Shown in pieces: positions 1-12,182 of a stretch of 64,000 bases of DNA. The notes beneath the pieces were generated by a model. The model saw only the letters and a program-made list of their open reading frames with translations, searched no databases and had not been told where the DNA came from. Made by a program: the position numbers and the translations under genes. Position 1 is the stretch's first letter. Each line of letters opens with the position of its first letter. The DNA is from Streptomyces sp. NRRL F-5122. GTDB lineage: Bacteria > Actinomycetota > Actinomycetes > Streptomycetales > Streptomycetaceae. Location: NCBI RefSeq assembly GCF_001507435.1, contig NZ_LMWH01000161.1, positions 62,001 through 126,000 of the forward strand, given 5' to 3'.

Positions 1-925
1 TCCTGGTGAACAAGTTCCGCGGTGACGTCTCCCTGCTGGAGCCGGGGCTGGACATGCTGCACGGCCTCACCGGGCGCCGGACGTACGGGGTCCTGCCCTT
101 CCGGCACGGACTCGGGATCGACGAGGAGGACGGGCTGCGGGTGTCCCTGCGGGGCGCCGTACGCGAGTCGGAGGTCTCGGCCCCCGTCGGGGCGGACGTG
201 CTGCGCGTCGCCGTCTGCGCCGTCCCCCTCATGTCCAACTTCACCGATGTGGACGCCCTCGCCGCCGAACCCGGTGTCGTGGTCCGGTTCGTGGACCGGC
301 CGGAGGAGCTGGCCGACGCGGATCTGGTGGTGGTCCCGGGCACGCGCGGCACCGTGCGGGCCCTCGACTGGCTGCGCGCACGCGGTCTCGCGGACGCGCT
401 CGTCCGGAGGGCGGCCGAGGGACGCCCGACGCTCGGCATCTGCGGCGGCTTCCAGATTCTCGGCGAGCACATCGAGGACGAGGTGGAGAGCCGCCGGGGC
501 CGCGTCGACGGACTCGGGGTCCTGCCCGTCAGGGTGCGGTTCGCCCGGGGGAAGACCCTGACGAGGCCCGTCGGACGGGCCCTCGGCGAGCCGGTGCAGG
601 GCTATGAGATCCACCACGGGGTCGCCGAGGTGACCGGCGGAGAGCCCTTCCTGGACGGCTGCCGGGTCGGGGCGGTGTGGGGCACCCACTGGCACGGCTC
701 CCTCGAGTCGGACGGTTTCCGACGGGCGTTCCTGCGCGAGGTGGCGGCCGCCGCGGGCCGCCGATTCGTGCCGGCCCCCGGCACGTCGTTCGCCGCGCTG
801 CGCGAGGAGCAGCTCGACCGGCTCGGCGATCTGATCGAACAGCACGCGGACACGGACGCGCTCTGGCGGCTCATCGAGTCGGGCGCGCCGCAAGGACTGC
901 CTTTCATTCCACCGGGAGCGCCCGC

Positions 926-929
<4 letters not shown>
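1..929 (+). CDS. cobQ: Cobyric acid synthase (glutamine-hydrolysing), C-terminal part
   Basis: The gene is cut by the left window edge; reading starts at base 3. CobQ amidates cobyrinic acid diamide at the b, d, e and g side chains to give cobyric acid, using glutamine as ammonia donor. The visible part opens with the conserved NKFRGD stretch of the ATP-binding synthetase domain. The class I glutamine amidotransferase domain follows, with its nucleophile in LGICGGFQILG and the His region GYEIHHG. A GTHWHGSLE stretch lies near the C-terminus. The stop overlaps the cobN start by 4 bases, so this is the head of, or an early gene in, the B12 operon. The family call is firm. Confidence 0.95.
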
Positions 930-4575
<3,646 letters not shown>

Positions 4576-4579
<4 letters not shown>

Positions 4580-6591
4580 GTACCCCCTTTCCGTTCACGG
4601 CGGTCGTCGGCCAGGACGACCTGCGCCTGGCGCTGCTGCTGAACGCCGTGTCCCCGGCGGTCGGCGGTGTGCTGGTGCGCGGCGAGAAGGGCACCGCCAA
4701 GTCCACGGCCGTACGCGCTCTCTCGGCGCTGCTTCCGGCGGTGGACGTGGTCCCCGGCTGCCGTTTCTCCTGCGCCCCCGCGGCGCCGGACCCGGGCTGC
4801 CCGGACGGTCCCCACGAGCCGGGGGCCGGCGCACGGCGGCCCGCCCGCATGGTGGAGCTTCCGGTCGGCGCCTCCGAGGACCGGCTCGTCGGCGCCCTCG
4901 ACATCGAACGGGCGCTCGCCGAGGGCGTGAAGGCCTTCGAGCCGGGCCTGCTCGCCGAGGCGCACCGCGGGATCCTGTACGTCGACGAGGTCAACCTCCT
5001 CCACGACCACCTCGTCGATCTGCTGCTGGACGCGGCCGCGATGGGCGCCTCGTACGTCGAGCGCGAGGGTGTCTCCGTACGCCACGCGGCCCGCTTCCTG
5101 CTCGTCGGCACCATGAACCCCGAGGAGGGCGAGCTGCGGCCGCAGCTGCTCGACCGGTTCGGGCTGACCGTCGAGGTGTCCGCCTCGCGGGAGCCCGATC
5201 AGCGGGTGGAGGTCGTCCGGCGGCGGCTCGCCCACGACGACGACCCCGAGGCGTTCGCGACGCGCTGGGCCGAGGAGGAGGCGGCCGTGAGGACCCGGAT
5301 CGTGGCCGCGCGCGAACTGCTGCCCTCCGTGCGGCTCGGGGACGGGGCGCTCCGGCAGATCGCCGCGACCTGCGCCGCGTTCGAGGTGGACGGCATGCGG
5401 GCCGATATCGTGATGGCCCGTACGGCCACCGCGCTGGCGGCCTGGGCCGGGCGCACCGACGTGCTCGCCGAGGACGTGCGGCAGGCCGCGCTGCTCGCCC
5501 TGCCGCACCGGCGGCGGCGCAACCCCTTCGACGCTCCGGGACTCGACGAGGACAAGCTCGACGAGACGCTGGAGGAGTTCGGCGGCCCGGACGACGACCC
5601 GGATCCGGATCCGGATCCCGGCGGGCCCGGCGGCGGTGGCGGTGACGGGCAGCCGTCTCCGGACGACGCCCCGCAGGGCGGTGACACGGCCGCACGGCCC
5701 GAGGCCGGGGAGAGCGGGCAGTCGGCGGCCTCCGGTGCCGGGGAGCAGAAGGCCGTTCGGGCCGCCCAGCCGTTCCGCACGAAGGTGCTGACGGTGCCCG
5801 GACTCGGCGACGGCGCGGCGGGGCGACGGTCCCGGGCGCGCACCGAGCACGGGCGGACCACCGGGGCCCGCCGGCCCCGGGGCGCGCTCACCAAGCTGCA
5901 TCTGGCGGCGACCGTGCAGGCGGCGGCGCCGCACCAGCGGGCGCGCGGCCGGTCGGGCCGCGGACTGGTGGTGCGGCGGGACGATCTGCGGCAGGCGACG
6001 CGGGAGGGCCGCGAGGGCAACCTCGTCCTGTTCGTGGTCGATGCCTCCGGTTCGATGGCGGCGCGGCAGCGGATGGCCGCCGTCAAGGGCGCCGTGCTGT
6101 CGCTGCTGCTCGACGCCTATCAGCGCCGGGACAAGGTGGGGCTCGTGACCTTCCGGGGTTCGGCGGCCGAGGTCGCGCTGCCGCCGACGTCGTCGGTGGA
6201 CGCCGCGGCGGCCCGGCTCGAGTCGCTGCCGACGGGCGGCAGGACGCCGCTGGCCGCCGGGCTGCTCAAGGCCCATGACGTGCTGCGGGTCGAACGGCTG
6301 CGGGATCCCGCGCGACGGGCCCTGGTCGTGGTGGTGACCGACGGGCGGGCCACGGGAGGTGCCGAACCGGTGGTGCTCGCGGGCCGGGCCGCGGGGCTGC
6401 TGGCCGCCGAGGGAGTCGCGTCCGTGGTCGTGGACTGCGAGTCGGGGCCCGTGCGGCTGGGACTCGCCGGGCGGCTCGCCGAGGAACTGGGCGCTGCGGC
6501 GGTGACGCTTGACGAGTTGCGCGCAGACAGCATCACCGGCCTCGTACGGAACGTGCAGGGGACGCAGAGGACCGCGAGGAGGGCCGCCTGA
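4576..6591 (+). CDS. Fused magnesium-chelatase-type ATPase, ChlI-ChlD (AAA+ plus von Willebrand A)
   Basis: A 671-residue fusion of a ChlI-like AAA+ motor and a ChlD-like integrin I (vWA) domain. The Walker A motif GEKGTAKST is at about residues 36-44 and the Walker B region GILYVDEVNLL near residue 135. A Pro/Asp-rich linker follows around residues 339-358, then the MIDAS motif DASGS near residue 489. In this context it most likely drives cobalt insertion by CobN, replacing the separate CobS/CobT of alpha-proteobacteria. The GTG start overlaps cobN by 4 bases, and the stop shares one base with cobO (TGATG), implying coupled translation. Older annotations call it a magnesium chelatase, but no chlorophyll genes are seen here. 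Confidence 0.93.
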
Positions 6592-7199
6592 TGCCGCAGG
6601 GACAGCCGAGCGTCGTGCCGGACGACGGACTGACGACCCGTCAGCGCCGCAACCGGCCCCTCGTCGTCGTGCACACGGGCGTGGGCAAGGGCAAGTCGAC
6701 CGCCGCCTTCGGGCTCGCGCTGCGCGCCTGGAACCAGGGCTGGCCGATCGGGGTGTTCCAGTTCGTCAAGTCGGCCAAGTGGAAGGTCGGCGAGGAGAAC
6801 GCGCTGCGGGTGCTCGGGGCCTCGGGCCAGGGCGGGACCGTCGACTGGCACAAGATGGGCGAGGGCTGGTCGTGGGTCCAGCGCGACCTCCAGGGCGACA
6901 ACACGACGAACGAGGAGAAGGCCCGGGAGGGCTGGGAGCAGGTCAAGCGGGACCTGGCCGCCGAGACGTACCGGCTGTACGTGCTCGACGAGTTCGCCTA
7001 CCCCCTGCACTGGGGCTGGGTCGACACCGACGAGGTCGTGGACGTCCTGCGCAACCGGCCGGGGACCCAGCATGTCGTGATCACCGGGCGGAACGCGCCC
7101 GCGAAGCTCGTCGATCTCGCCGACCTCGTGACCGACATGTCCAAGGTCAAGCACCCGATGGACGCGGGGCAGAAGGGCCAGAAGGGCATCGAGTGGTGA
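6591..7199 (+). CDS. cobO: Cob(I)yrinic acid a,c-diamide adenosyltransferase
   Basis: A 202-residue member of the BtuR/CobO/CobA family, normal in length. It transfers the 5'-deoxyadenosyl group of ATP onto the reduced cobalt of the corrinoid to form the upper ligand. The P-loop GVGKGKSTAAFG lies near residues 30-41, and the ATP-site region YVLDEFAYPLHWGWV is intact. The start codon shares a base with the stop of the chelatase gene, and the end overlaps cobB by 4 bases. Family and role are clear. Confidence 0.96.
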   Translation: MPQGQPSVVPDDGLTTRQRRNRPLVVVHTGVGKGKSTAAFGLALRAWNQGWPIGVFQFVKSAKWKVGEENALRVLGASGQGGTVDWHKMGEGWSWVQRDLQGDNTTNEEKAREGWEQVKRDLAAETYRLYVLDEFAYPLHWGWVDTDEVVDVLRNRPGTQHVVITGRNAPAKLVDLADLVTDMSKVKHPMDAGQKGQKGIEW

Positions 7200-8554
7200 C
7201 GTCCTCCCCGTCGTCCGTCCCCCGGCTGGTCATCGCCGCGCCCTCCTCGGGCAGCGGCAAGACCACCGTGGCCACGGGGTTGATGGCGGCCTTCGCCGGG
7301 CGGGGACTCACCGTGTCCCCGCACAAGGTGGGGCCGGACTACATCGACCCGGGGTACCACGCGCTCGCCACCGGGCGCCCGGGGCGGAACCTCGACGCCT
7401 ATCTGTGCGGGCCGGAGCTGATCGCACCGCTGTTCCTGCACGGGACGCGCGGCTGCGACCTCGCCGTCGTCGAGGGCGTCATGGGGATGTTCGACGGGGC
7501 CGCGGGCGAGGGCGAACTGGCGTCCACCGCGCACGTGGCGAAGCTGCTGCGGGCCCCCGTGGTGCTCGTGGTCGACGCCTCGTCGCAGTCGAGGTCGGTG
7601 GCCGCGCTGGTGCACGGTTTCGCCTCCTGGGATCCGCAGGTACGCCTCGGGGGCGTCATCCTGAACAAGGTCGCCTCGGACCGGCACGAGGAGTTGCTGC
7701 GCGAGGCGCTGGACTCGGCCGGGACGCCGGTGCTGGGCGTGCTGCGCCGGGTGGCACAGATGGACACGCCGTCGCGCCACCTCGGGCTGGTACCGGTCGC
7801 CGAGCGGCGGACGGAGGCGGTGGAGGCCGTCGCCGCCATGGCCGCACAGGTGCACGCGGGGTGCGATCTCGAAGCGTTGCTGGGGCTGGCGCGGAGCGCG
7901 GCGGCGCTGCCCGGCCCGGCCTGGGAGCCACCCGTCACCGGCGCCCGCGAACGCCCGGTGGTCGCCGTGGCCGGCGGCCCGGCCTTCACCTTCTCCTACG
8001 CGGAGCACACCGAACTGCTCACCGCCGCCGGGGCCGAGGTCGTCACCTTCGACCCCCTGCGCCAGGAACGGCTCCCCGACGGAACGGGAGGACTGGTGAT
8101 CGGGGGCGGGTTCCCGGAGGTGTACGCGCCGGAGCTGTCCGCCAACGAACCCCTCCGCGAAGCCGTCGCCGCTCTCGCACGGGACGGCGCGCCGGTCGCG
8201 GCCGAGTGCGCCGGACTGCTGTACCTGTGCCGCGAACTGGACGGACGGCCGATGTGCGGGGTGCTCCAGGCGGACGCCCGGATGAGCGAGCGGCTCACCC
8301 TCGGCTACCGGGACGCCGTGGCCCTCGGCGACAGCGTCCTCGCGGCGGCCGGGACCCGGATGCGCGGGCACGAGTTCCACCGCACCGTCGTGGAGCCCGG
8401 CGCGGGGACGGCTCCCGCCTGGGGGGTACGTGCTCCGCGGCGGCGCGTCGAAGGTTTCGTTCAACAGGGTGTGCACGCGAGTTACCTGCACACGCACTGG
8501 GCCGCCGAGCCCGGTGCGGCCCGTCGGTTCGTGGAGAGGTGCCGGACGTCATGA
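7196..8554 (+). CDS. cobB: Cobyrinic acid a,c-diamide synthase (hydrogenobyrinic acid a,c-diamide synthase type)
   Basis: A 452-residue protein with an N-terminal dethiobiotin-synthetase-like ATPase domain (P-loop SGSGKTT near residue 20) and a C-terminal glutamine amidotransferase domain (nucleophile in AAECAGLLYLC near residue 336). It amidates the a and c carboxylates of the corrin ring. I start it at the GTG that overlaps the cobO stop (GTGA); a second in-frame GTG one codon upstream is possible. The end overlaps cobI by an ATGA. Whether the substrate already carries cobalt cannot be told from sequence alone. Confidence 0.93.
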   Translation: MTSSPSSVPRLVIAAPSSGSGKTTVATGLMAAFAGRGLTVSPHKVGPDYIDPGYHALATGRPGRNLDAYLCGPELIAPLFLHGTRGCDLAVVEGVMGMFDGAAGEGELASTAHVAKLLRAPVVLVVDASSQSRSVAALVHGFASWDPQVRLGGVILNKVASDRHEELLREALDSAGTPVLGVLRRVAQMDTPSRHLGLVPVAERRTEAVEAVAAMAAQVHAGCDLEALLGLARSAAALPGPAWEPPVTGARERPVVAVAGGPAFTFSYAEHTELLTAAGAEVVTFDPLRQERLPDGTGGLVIGGGFPEVYAPELSANEPLREAVAALARDGAPVAAECAGLLYLCRELDGRPMCGVLQADARMSERLTLGYRDAVALGDSVLAAAGTRMRGHEFHRTVVEPGAGTAPAWGVRAPRRRVEGFVQQGVHASYLHTHWAAEPGAARRFVERCRTS

Positions 8555-9282
8555 GCAGCAGGCTGATCGGAGTCGGGGTGGGCCCCGGCGACCCCGAACT
8601 GGTGACCGTCAAGGGCGTCAACGCGCTGCGCGCCGCCGACGTCGTCGTCGTACCGGTGATGGACACCCTGGAGCGCGGGCGCGCGGAGGCGACCGTGCTG
8701 CACTACGTGCCCGAGGAGAAGGTCGTCCGGGTGGTGTTCGCGCTGAACGAGCGCAGCGACCACGCACGGCGCGAGGCGGCCTGGGACGCCGCCGGGGAGC
8801 GTGTCGCCGGGCTGCTGGAGCGGCACGGTGCCGTCGCCTTCGCCACCATCGGCGATCCCAACGTGTACTCGACGTTCACCTACCTGGCGCAGACCGTCCA
8901 GGACCTCGTGCCCGGGACGGTCGTCGAGACGGTGCCCGGCATCACCGCCATGCAGGACCTCGCCGCCCGGTCGGGCGCTGTCCTGACCGAGGGCACCGAA
9001 CCGCTCACGCTGGTTCCCGTGACCGCGGGCTCCGCCGTGCTCAAGGACGCGCTCGGCGGGCCCGGGACGGTCGTCGCCTACAAGTTCGGCCGGCAGGCGC
9101 AGGAGGTCGCCCGGGCGCTGCGGGAGACCGGGCGCCTGGACGACGCGGTGTGGGGATCCGCACTCGGCCTGCCCGGGGAGTCCATCCGGCCGGCCGCCGA
9201 CCTCGAGGACGGTCCGCTCCCTTATCTGTCCACCCTCATCGCTCCCGCCCGGCGCGACGGCACCCGCGGCGGCAAGCTGTGA
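8551..9282 (+). CDS. cobI: Precorrin-2 C20-methyltransferase
   Basis: A 243-residue SAM-dependent tetrapyrrole methylase (CobI/CbiL). The N-terminal GVGVGPGDPELVTVKG motif is the glycine-rich SAM/substrate loop, and GDPNVYSTFTYL and VPGITAMQDLAA are further family motifs. It methylates C20 of (cobalt-)precorrin-2 and so commits the ring to cobalamin. It overlaps cobB by 4 bases. It is the last gene before the opposite-strand ZIP transporter, which faces it with an 11-base gap and breaks the + strand run before cobM. Confidence 0.94.
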   Translation: MSSRLIGVGVGPGDPELVTVKGVNALRAADVVVVPVMDTLERGRAEATVLHYVPEEKVVRVVFALNERSDHARREAAWDAAGERVAGLLERHGAVAFATIGDPNVYSTFTYLAQTVQDLVPGTVVETVPGITAMQDLAARSGAVLTEGTEPLTLVPVTAGSAVLKDALGGPGTVVAYKFGRQAQEVARALRETGRLDDAVWGSALGLPGESIRPAADLEDGPLPYLSTLIAPARRDGTRGGKL

Positions 9283-9293
9283 CCAGCGGCAGG

Positions 9294-10022
9294 TCAGCCC
9301 GCGAGGCCCACCACCAGCCAGATGAAGCCGGCACCCGCGACCGTGCACAGCAGGGTCGAACGGGCGGGGTGGACGTGGTGCGCCTCGGGGAGGATCTCGG
9401 CGGCGGCCAGGTAGAGCAGCGCTCCGCCGAACAGGCCGAGATAGCCGCCGAGCAGCGGCTCCGGGATCGTGAAGGCCAGGGTCGAGGCCGCTCCCACGAC
9501 CGGCGCGACCGCGTCCGCAAGCAGCATCGTGACCGCCTTGCGGCGGGCGTTCCCGTACAGGCTCGTGATCGTGTACGTGTTGAAGCCGTCCGCGAAGTCG
9601 TGCGCGACGACGGCCAGGGCGACCGCGGCACCCATGCCGCCGCCCACCTGGAACGCGGCACCGATCGCGACGCCGTCCATGGCGCTGTGCCCGACCATCG
9701 CGGCGGCCGCCGTCAGACCCACCTCGGGCGCACGGTGGTTGTGCTCGTCCGCCCCGTGCGCGGCACGACGGGCGGCCAGCAGCCGCTCCACCAGGTGGGC
9801 CAGCAGGAAACCGGCCACGAACAGCAGCAGCGCGGCCGGTACGCCGAACACCTCGCCGCCCGCCGCGTGCAGTGCCTCCGGCAGCAGGTCCAGACCCACC
9901 ACCCCGAGCATCAGTCCACCGGCCAGGCCGAGGACCAGATGACGGCGGTCGGTCACGCGCAGTGCCGTCCAGCCGCCCGCCAGCGTCATCAGGAACGCGC
10001 CGAGCGCGACGAAGACCGCCAT
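9294..10022 (-). CDS. ZIP-family divalent metal transporter
   Basis: A 242-residue, very hydrophobic protein with about eight membrane segments. Metal-site signatures are HSAMDGVAIGAAF (helix 4) and VVAHDFADGFNTY (helix 5), the positions that normally read HN-x-PEG and HEIPEG in ZIP proteins. A short His-containing loop (GADEHNHRAPE) lies between helices 3 and 4. ZIP proteins import zinc, iron and sometimes cobalt or manganese into the cytoplasm. Lying inside the cobalamin cluster, between cobI and cobM on the opposite strand and divergent from cobM, it is a candidate cobalt supplier, but that is inferred from position only. No Zur-type palindrome was obvious upstream. Confidence 0.85.
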   Translation of the reverse strand: MAVFVALGAFLMTLAGGWTALRVTDRRHLVLGLAGGLMLGVVGLDLLPEALHAAGGEVFGVPAALLLFVAGFLLAHLVERLLAARRAAHGADEHNHRAPEVGLTAAAAMVGHSAMDGVAIGAAFQVGGGMGAAVALAVVAHDFADGFNTYTITSLYGNARRKAVTMLLADAVAPVVGAASTLAFTIPEPLLGGYLGLFGGALLYLAAAEILPEAHHVHPARSTLLCTVAGAGFIWLVVGLAG

Positions 10023-10125
10023 TTGACCTTGCTATCCAATCGATCCCGGTGTGCACAGGACCGGCGGCCCTGCGCGCACCGGTGTTTCGCACTGCTCGAA
10101 CTTTCGTAGGAGAGGAAACATTCCC

Positions 10126-10944
10126 ATGGCCGATGCCACCACCGGCAAGGTGACCTTCGTCGGGGCCGGCCCGGGCGCCGCCGACCTGCTCACGTTCCGC
10201 GCCGCGCGCGCCATCGCCGAGGCCGACGTGGTGATCTGGGCCGCCAGCCTGGTGCAGGCGGAGGTCCTGGAACACGCGCGTGAGGGCGCCGAGATCCTGG
10301 ACTCGGCGACCATGTCCCTGGAGGACGTCGTCGCCGTCTACCGGCGCGCCCTCGAGGAGGGCCTGCGTGTCGCCCGTATCCACTCCGGCGACCCGGCCCT
10401 GTGGGGCGGGACACAGGAGCAGCTGGACCGGTGTGCCGAACTCGGCATCGGGACGGAGGTCGTTCCGGGTGTCTCCTCCTTCTCCGCGGTCGCCGCGCTC
10501 GCCCGGCGGGAGCTGACGATCCCCGAGGTGGCGCAGTCCGTCGTCCTCACCCGGCTCGGCGGCGGCAAGACGCCGATGCCGCCCGGTGAGGAGGTGCGCG
10601 AGTTCGCCCGGCACGGCACCACCATGGCGATCTTCCTGTCGGCGGCCCGCAGCGGGCAGCTCGTCCGTGAGCTGCTGGAGGGCGGCTATCCGACCGCCAC
10701 CCCCGTCATCGTGGCCCATCAGGCGACCTGGCCCGAGGAGCTCGTCGTGCAGTGCACCGTCGGGACGCTGGAGGAGACGGTCAAGGAGCACAAGCTGTGG
10801 AAGCACACGCTGTTCCTGGTCGGGCCGGCGCTCGCCGCACACGGCACGCGCTCGCACCTCTACCACCCCGGACACTTCCACGGCTACCGCAAGGCCGACC
10901 CCGAGGCCCGCAAGGCCCTGCGTGCACGGGGCGCGAGCACATGA
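10126..10944 (+). CDS. cobM: Precorrin-4 C11-methyltransferase
   Basis: A 272-residue tetrapyrrole methylase (CobM/CbiF). The glycine-rich loop FVGAGPGAADLLTFR is at the N-terminus; IHSGDPALWGG and VPGVSSFSAVAALA follow in the usual order. It methylates C11 of (cobalt-)precorrin-4. The start is the ATG 6-12 bases after the purine-rich ribosome site AGGAGAGGA. It is divergent from the ZIP gene across a 103-base gap that must hold the promoter of the second half of the cluster. The stop overlaps cobL in an ATGA. Confidence 0.94.
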   Translation: MADATTGKVTFVGAGPGAADLLTFRAARAIAEADVVIWAASLVQAEVLEHAREGAEILDSATMSLEDVVAVYRRALEEGLRVARIHSGDPALWGGTQEQLDRCAELGIGTEVVPGVSSFSAVAALARRELTIPEVAQSVVLTRLGGGKTPMPPGEEVREFARHGTTMAIFLSAARSGQLVRELLEGGYPTATPVIVAHQATWPEELVVQCTVGTLEETVKEHKLWKHTLFLVGPALAAHGTRSHLYHPGHFHGYRKADPEARKALRARGAST

Positions 10945-12182
10945 TCACGGTGGTCGGTACGGGCACGGGAGCACCCCTCGACGACGACGTGACGGCCGGT
11001 GCCGACCTCGTGGTGGGCGCACGGCGGCATCTTCAGGCCGCACGGCTGCCGCAAGAGGCGGAGCGCGTCGTGCTGGGGGCGCTGTCCCCCGCGCTCGACA
11101 CGGTCGAACGGTACGTCGACAAGGGGCGCCGGGTCGTGGTCCTCGCCTCCGGGGACCCCGGCTTCTTCGGGATCGTCCGGGCGCTGGCCGAACGGTTCGG
11201 TCCCGGGCTGCTCGACGTACGGCCGGGTGTGTCCTCCGTGGCGACCGCCTTCGCCCGGCTCGGACTGCCGTGGGACGACGCGGTGGTGGTCAGCGCGCAC
11301 GGGCGTGAGCCGCGCACGGCGGTGAACGTGTGCCGGGCGCACCCCAAGGTCGCCGTCCTCACCGGCCCCGGTGCCGGTCCCGCCGAGCTCGGCGCGGCGC
11401 TCGCCGAGGGCTGCGCGGAGCGTGTGCTGGTGGTGGCGAGCGCGCTCGGCGACCCGGCGCGCGAGCGTGTGGAACGGGTGACGCCGCACGAGGCGGCGGC
11501 ACGCGACTGGGGCACGGCGGTGAGCGTGGTGCTGTCTGTCGACCCCTCGCGGGTGCCGGGTCCTGCGCGCACGGTCGCCGGGCCGCGGTCCGGCCCGCTC
11601 GAGTGGGCCCTGGACGAGGACGCGTTCGAGCACCGGGACTCGATGATCACCAAGTTCGAGGTGCGTGCCCTGGCGCTGGCCCGGCTGGCGCCGCGCCTGG
11701 GCGACCTGGTCTGGGACGTCGGTGCCGGGTCCGGGTCGGTCGCCGTCGAGTGCGCCCGGCTGGGCGCCGCCGTCACCGCCGTGGAGCGGGCCGCCGACGG
11801 GGTGGAGCGGATCCGGGCCAACGCGGCGGCGCACCGTGTGGACGTCCATGTGGTGCACGGGACGGCACCGGCCGCGCTCGACGGTCTCGCGGACCCCGAC
11901 GCGGTGTTCGTCGGCGGCGGCGGACGCGAGCTGCCCGCGATCGTGACCGCGTGCGCCGCGCGGGCCCGGCGGACCGTGGTGATCGCCATGGCCGTCCTGG
12001 ACCGCGTACCGGCGGCGCGCGAGGCGCTCGTCGCGGCCGGGTTCTCCTGCGACGGAGTGCTGCTGCAGTCGTCGCGGCTCGCCCCGCTGCCGGGGGACGT
12101 GAGCCGGCTCGCGGCCACCAACCCTGTTTTCCTGCTGTGGGGCACACGTCCCGCGGCGCACAGCGAAGGAGTTGCTCAGTGA
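10941..12182 (+). CDS. cobL: Precorrin-6Y C5,15-methyltransferase (decarboxylating), CbiE-CbiT fusion
   Basis: A 413-residue two-domain enzyme. The N-terminal half is a CbiE-type tetrapyrrole methylase (ASGDPGFFGIVRAL; VRPGVSSVATAFARLG). The C-terminal half is a CbiT-type Rossmann methyltransferase with the SAM loop WDVGAGSGSVAVE near residue 260. It methylates C5 and C15 and removes the C12 acetate carboxyl. Length matches the fused CobL form. It overlaps cobM by 4 bases, and its stop overlaps the GTG start of cobJ by 4. Confidence 0.94.
   Translation: MITVVGTGTGAPLDDDVTAGADLVVGARRHLQAARLPQEAERVVLGALSPALDTVERYVDKGRRVVVLASGDPGFFGIVRALAERFGPGLLDVRPGVSSVATAFARLGLPWDDAVVVSAHGREPRTAVNVCRAHPKVAVLTGPGAGPAELGAALAEGCAERVLVVASALGDPARERVERVTPHEAAARDWGTAVSVVLSVDPSRVPGPARTVAGPRSGPLEWALDEDAFEHRDSMITKFEVRALALARLAPRLGDLVWDVGAGSGSVAVECARLGAAVTAVERAADGVERIRANAAAHRVDVHVVHGTAPAALDGLADPDAVFVGGGGRELPAIVTACAARARRTVVIAMAVLDRVPAAREALVAAGFSCDGVLLQSSRLAPLPGDVSRLAATNPVFLLWGTRPAAHSEGVAQ

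Noticed and set aside
5590..5650. Short Asp-Pro/Gly repeats in the ChlI-ChlD gene as a DNA repeat element
   Set aside because: They encode the Pro/Asp- and Gly-rich linker between the AAA+ and vWA domains, which is normal for this family.
10023..10125. Cobalamin riboswitch ahead of cobM
   Set aside because: The gap is only 103 bases, shorter than a B12 riboswitch, and no B12-box-like or GCCACTG element was seen. A riboswitch upstream of cobQ would lie outside the window.
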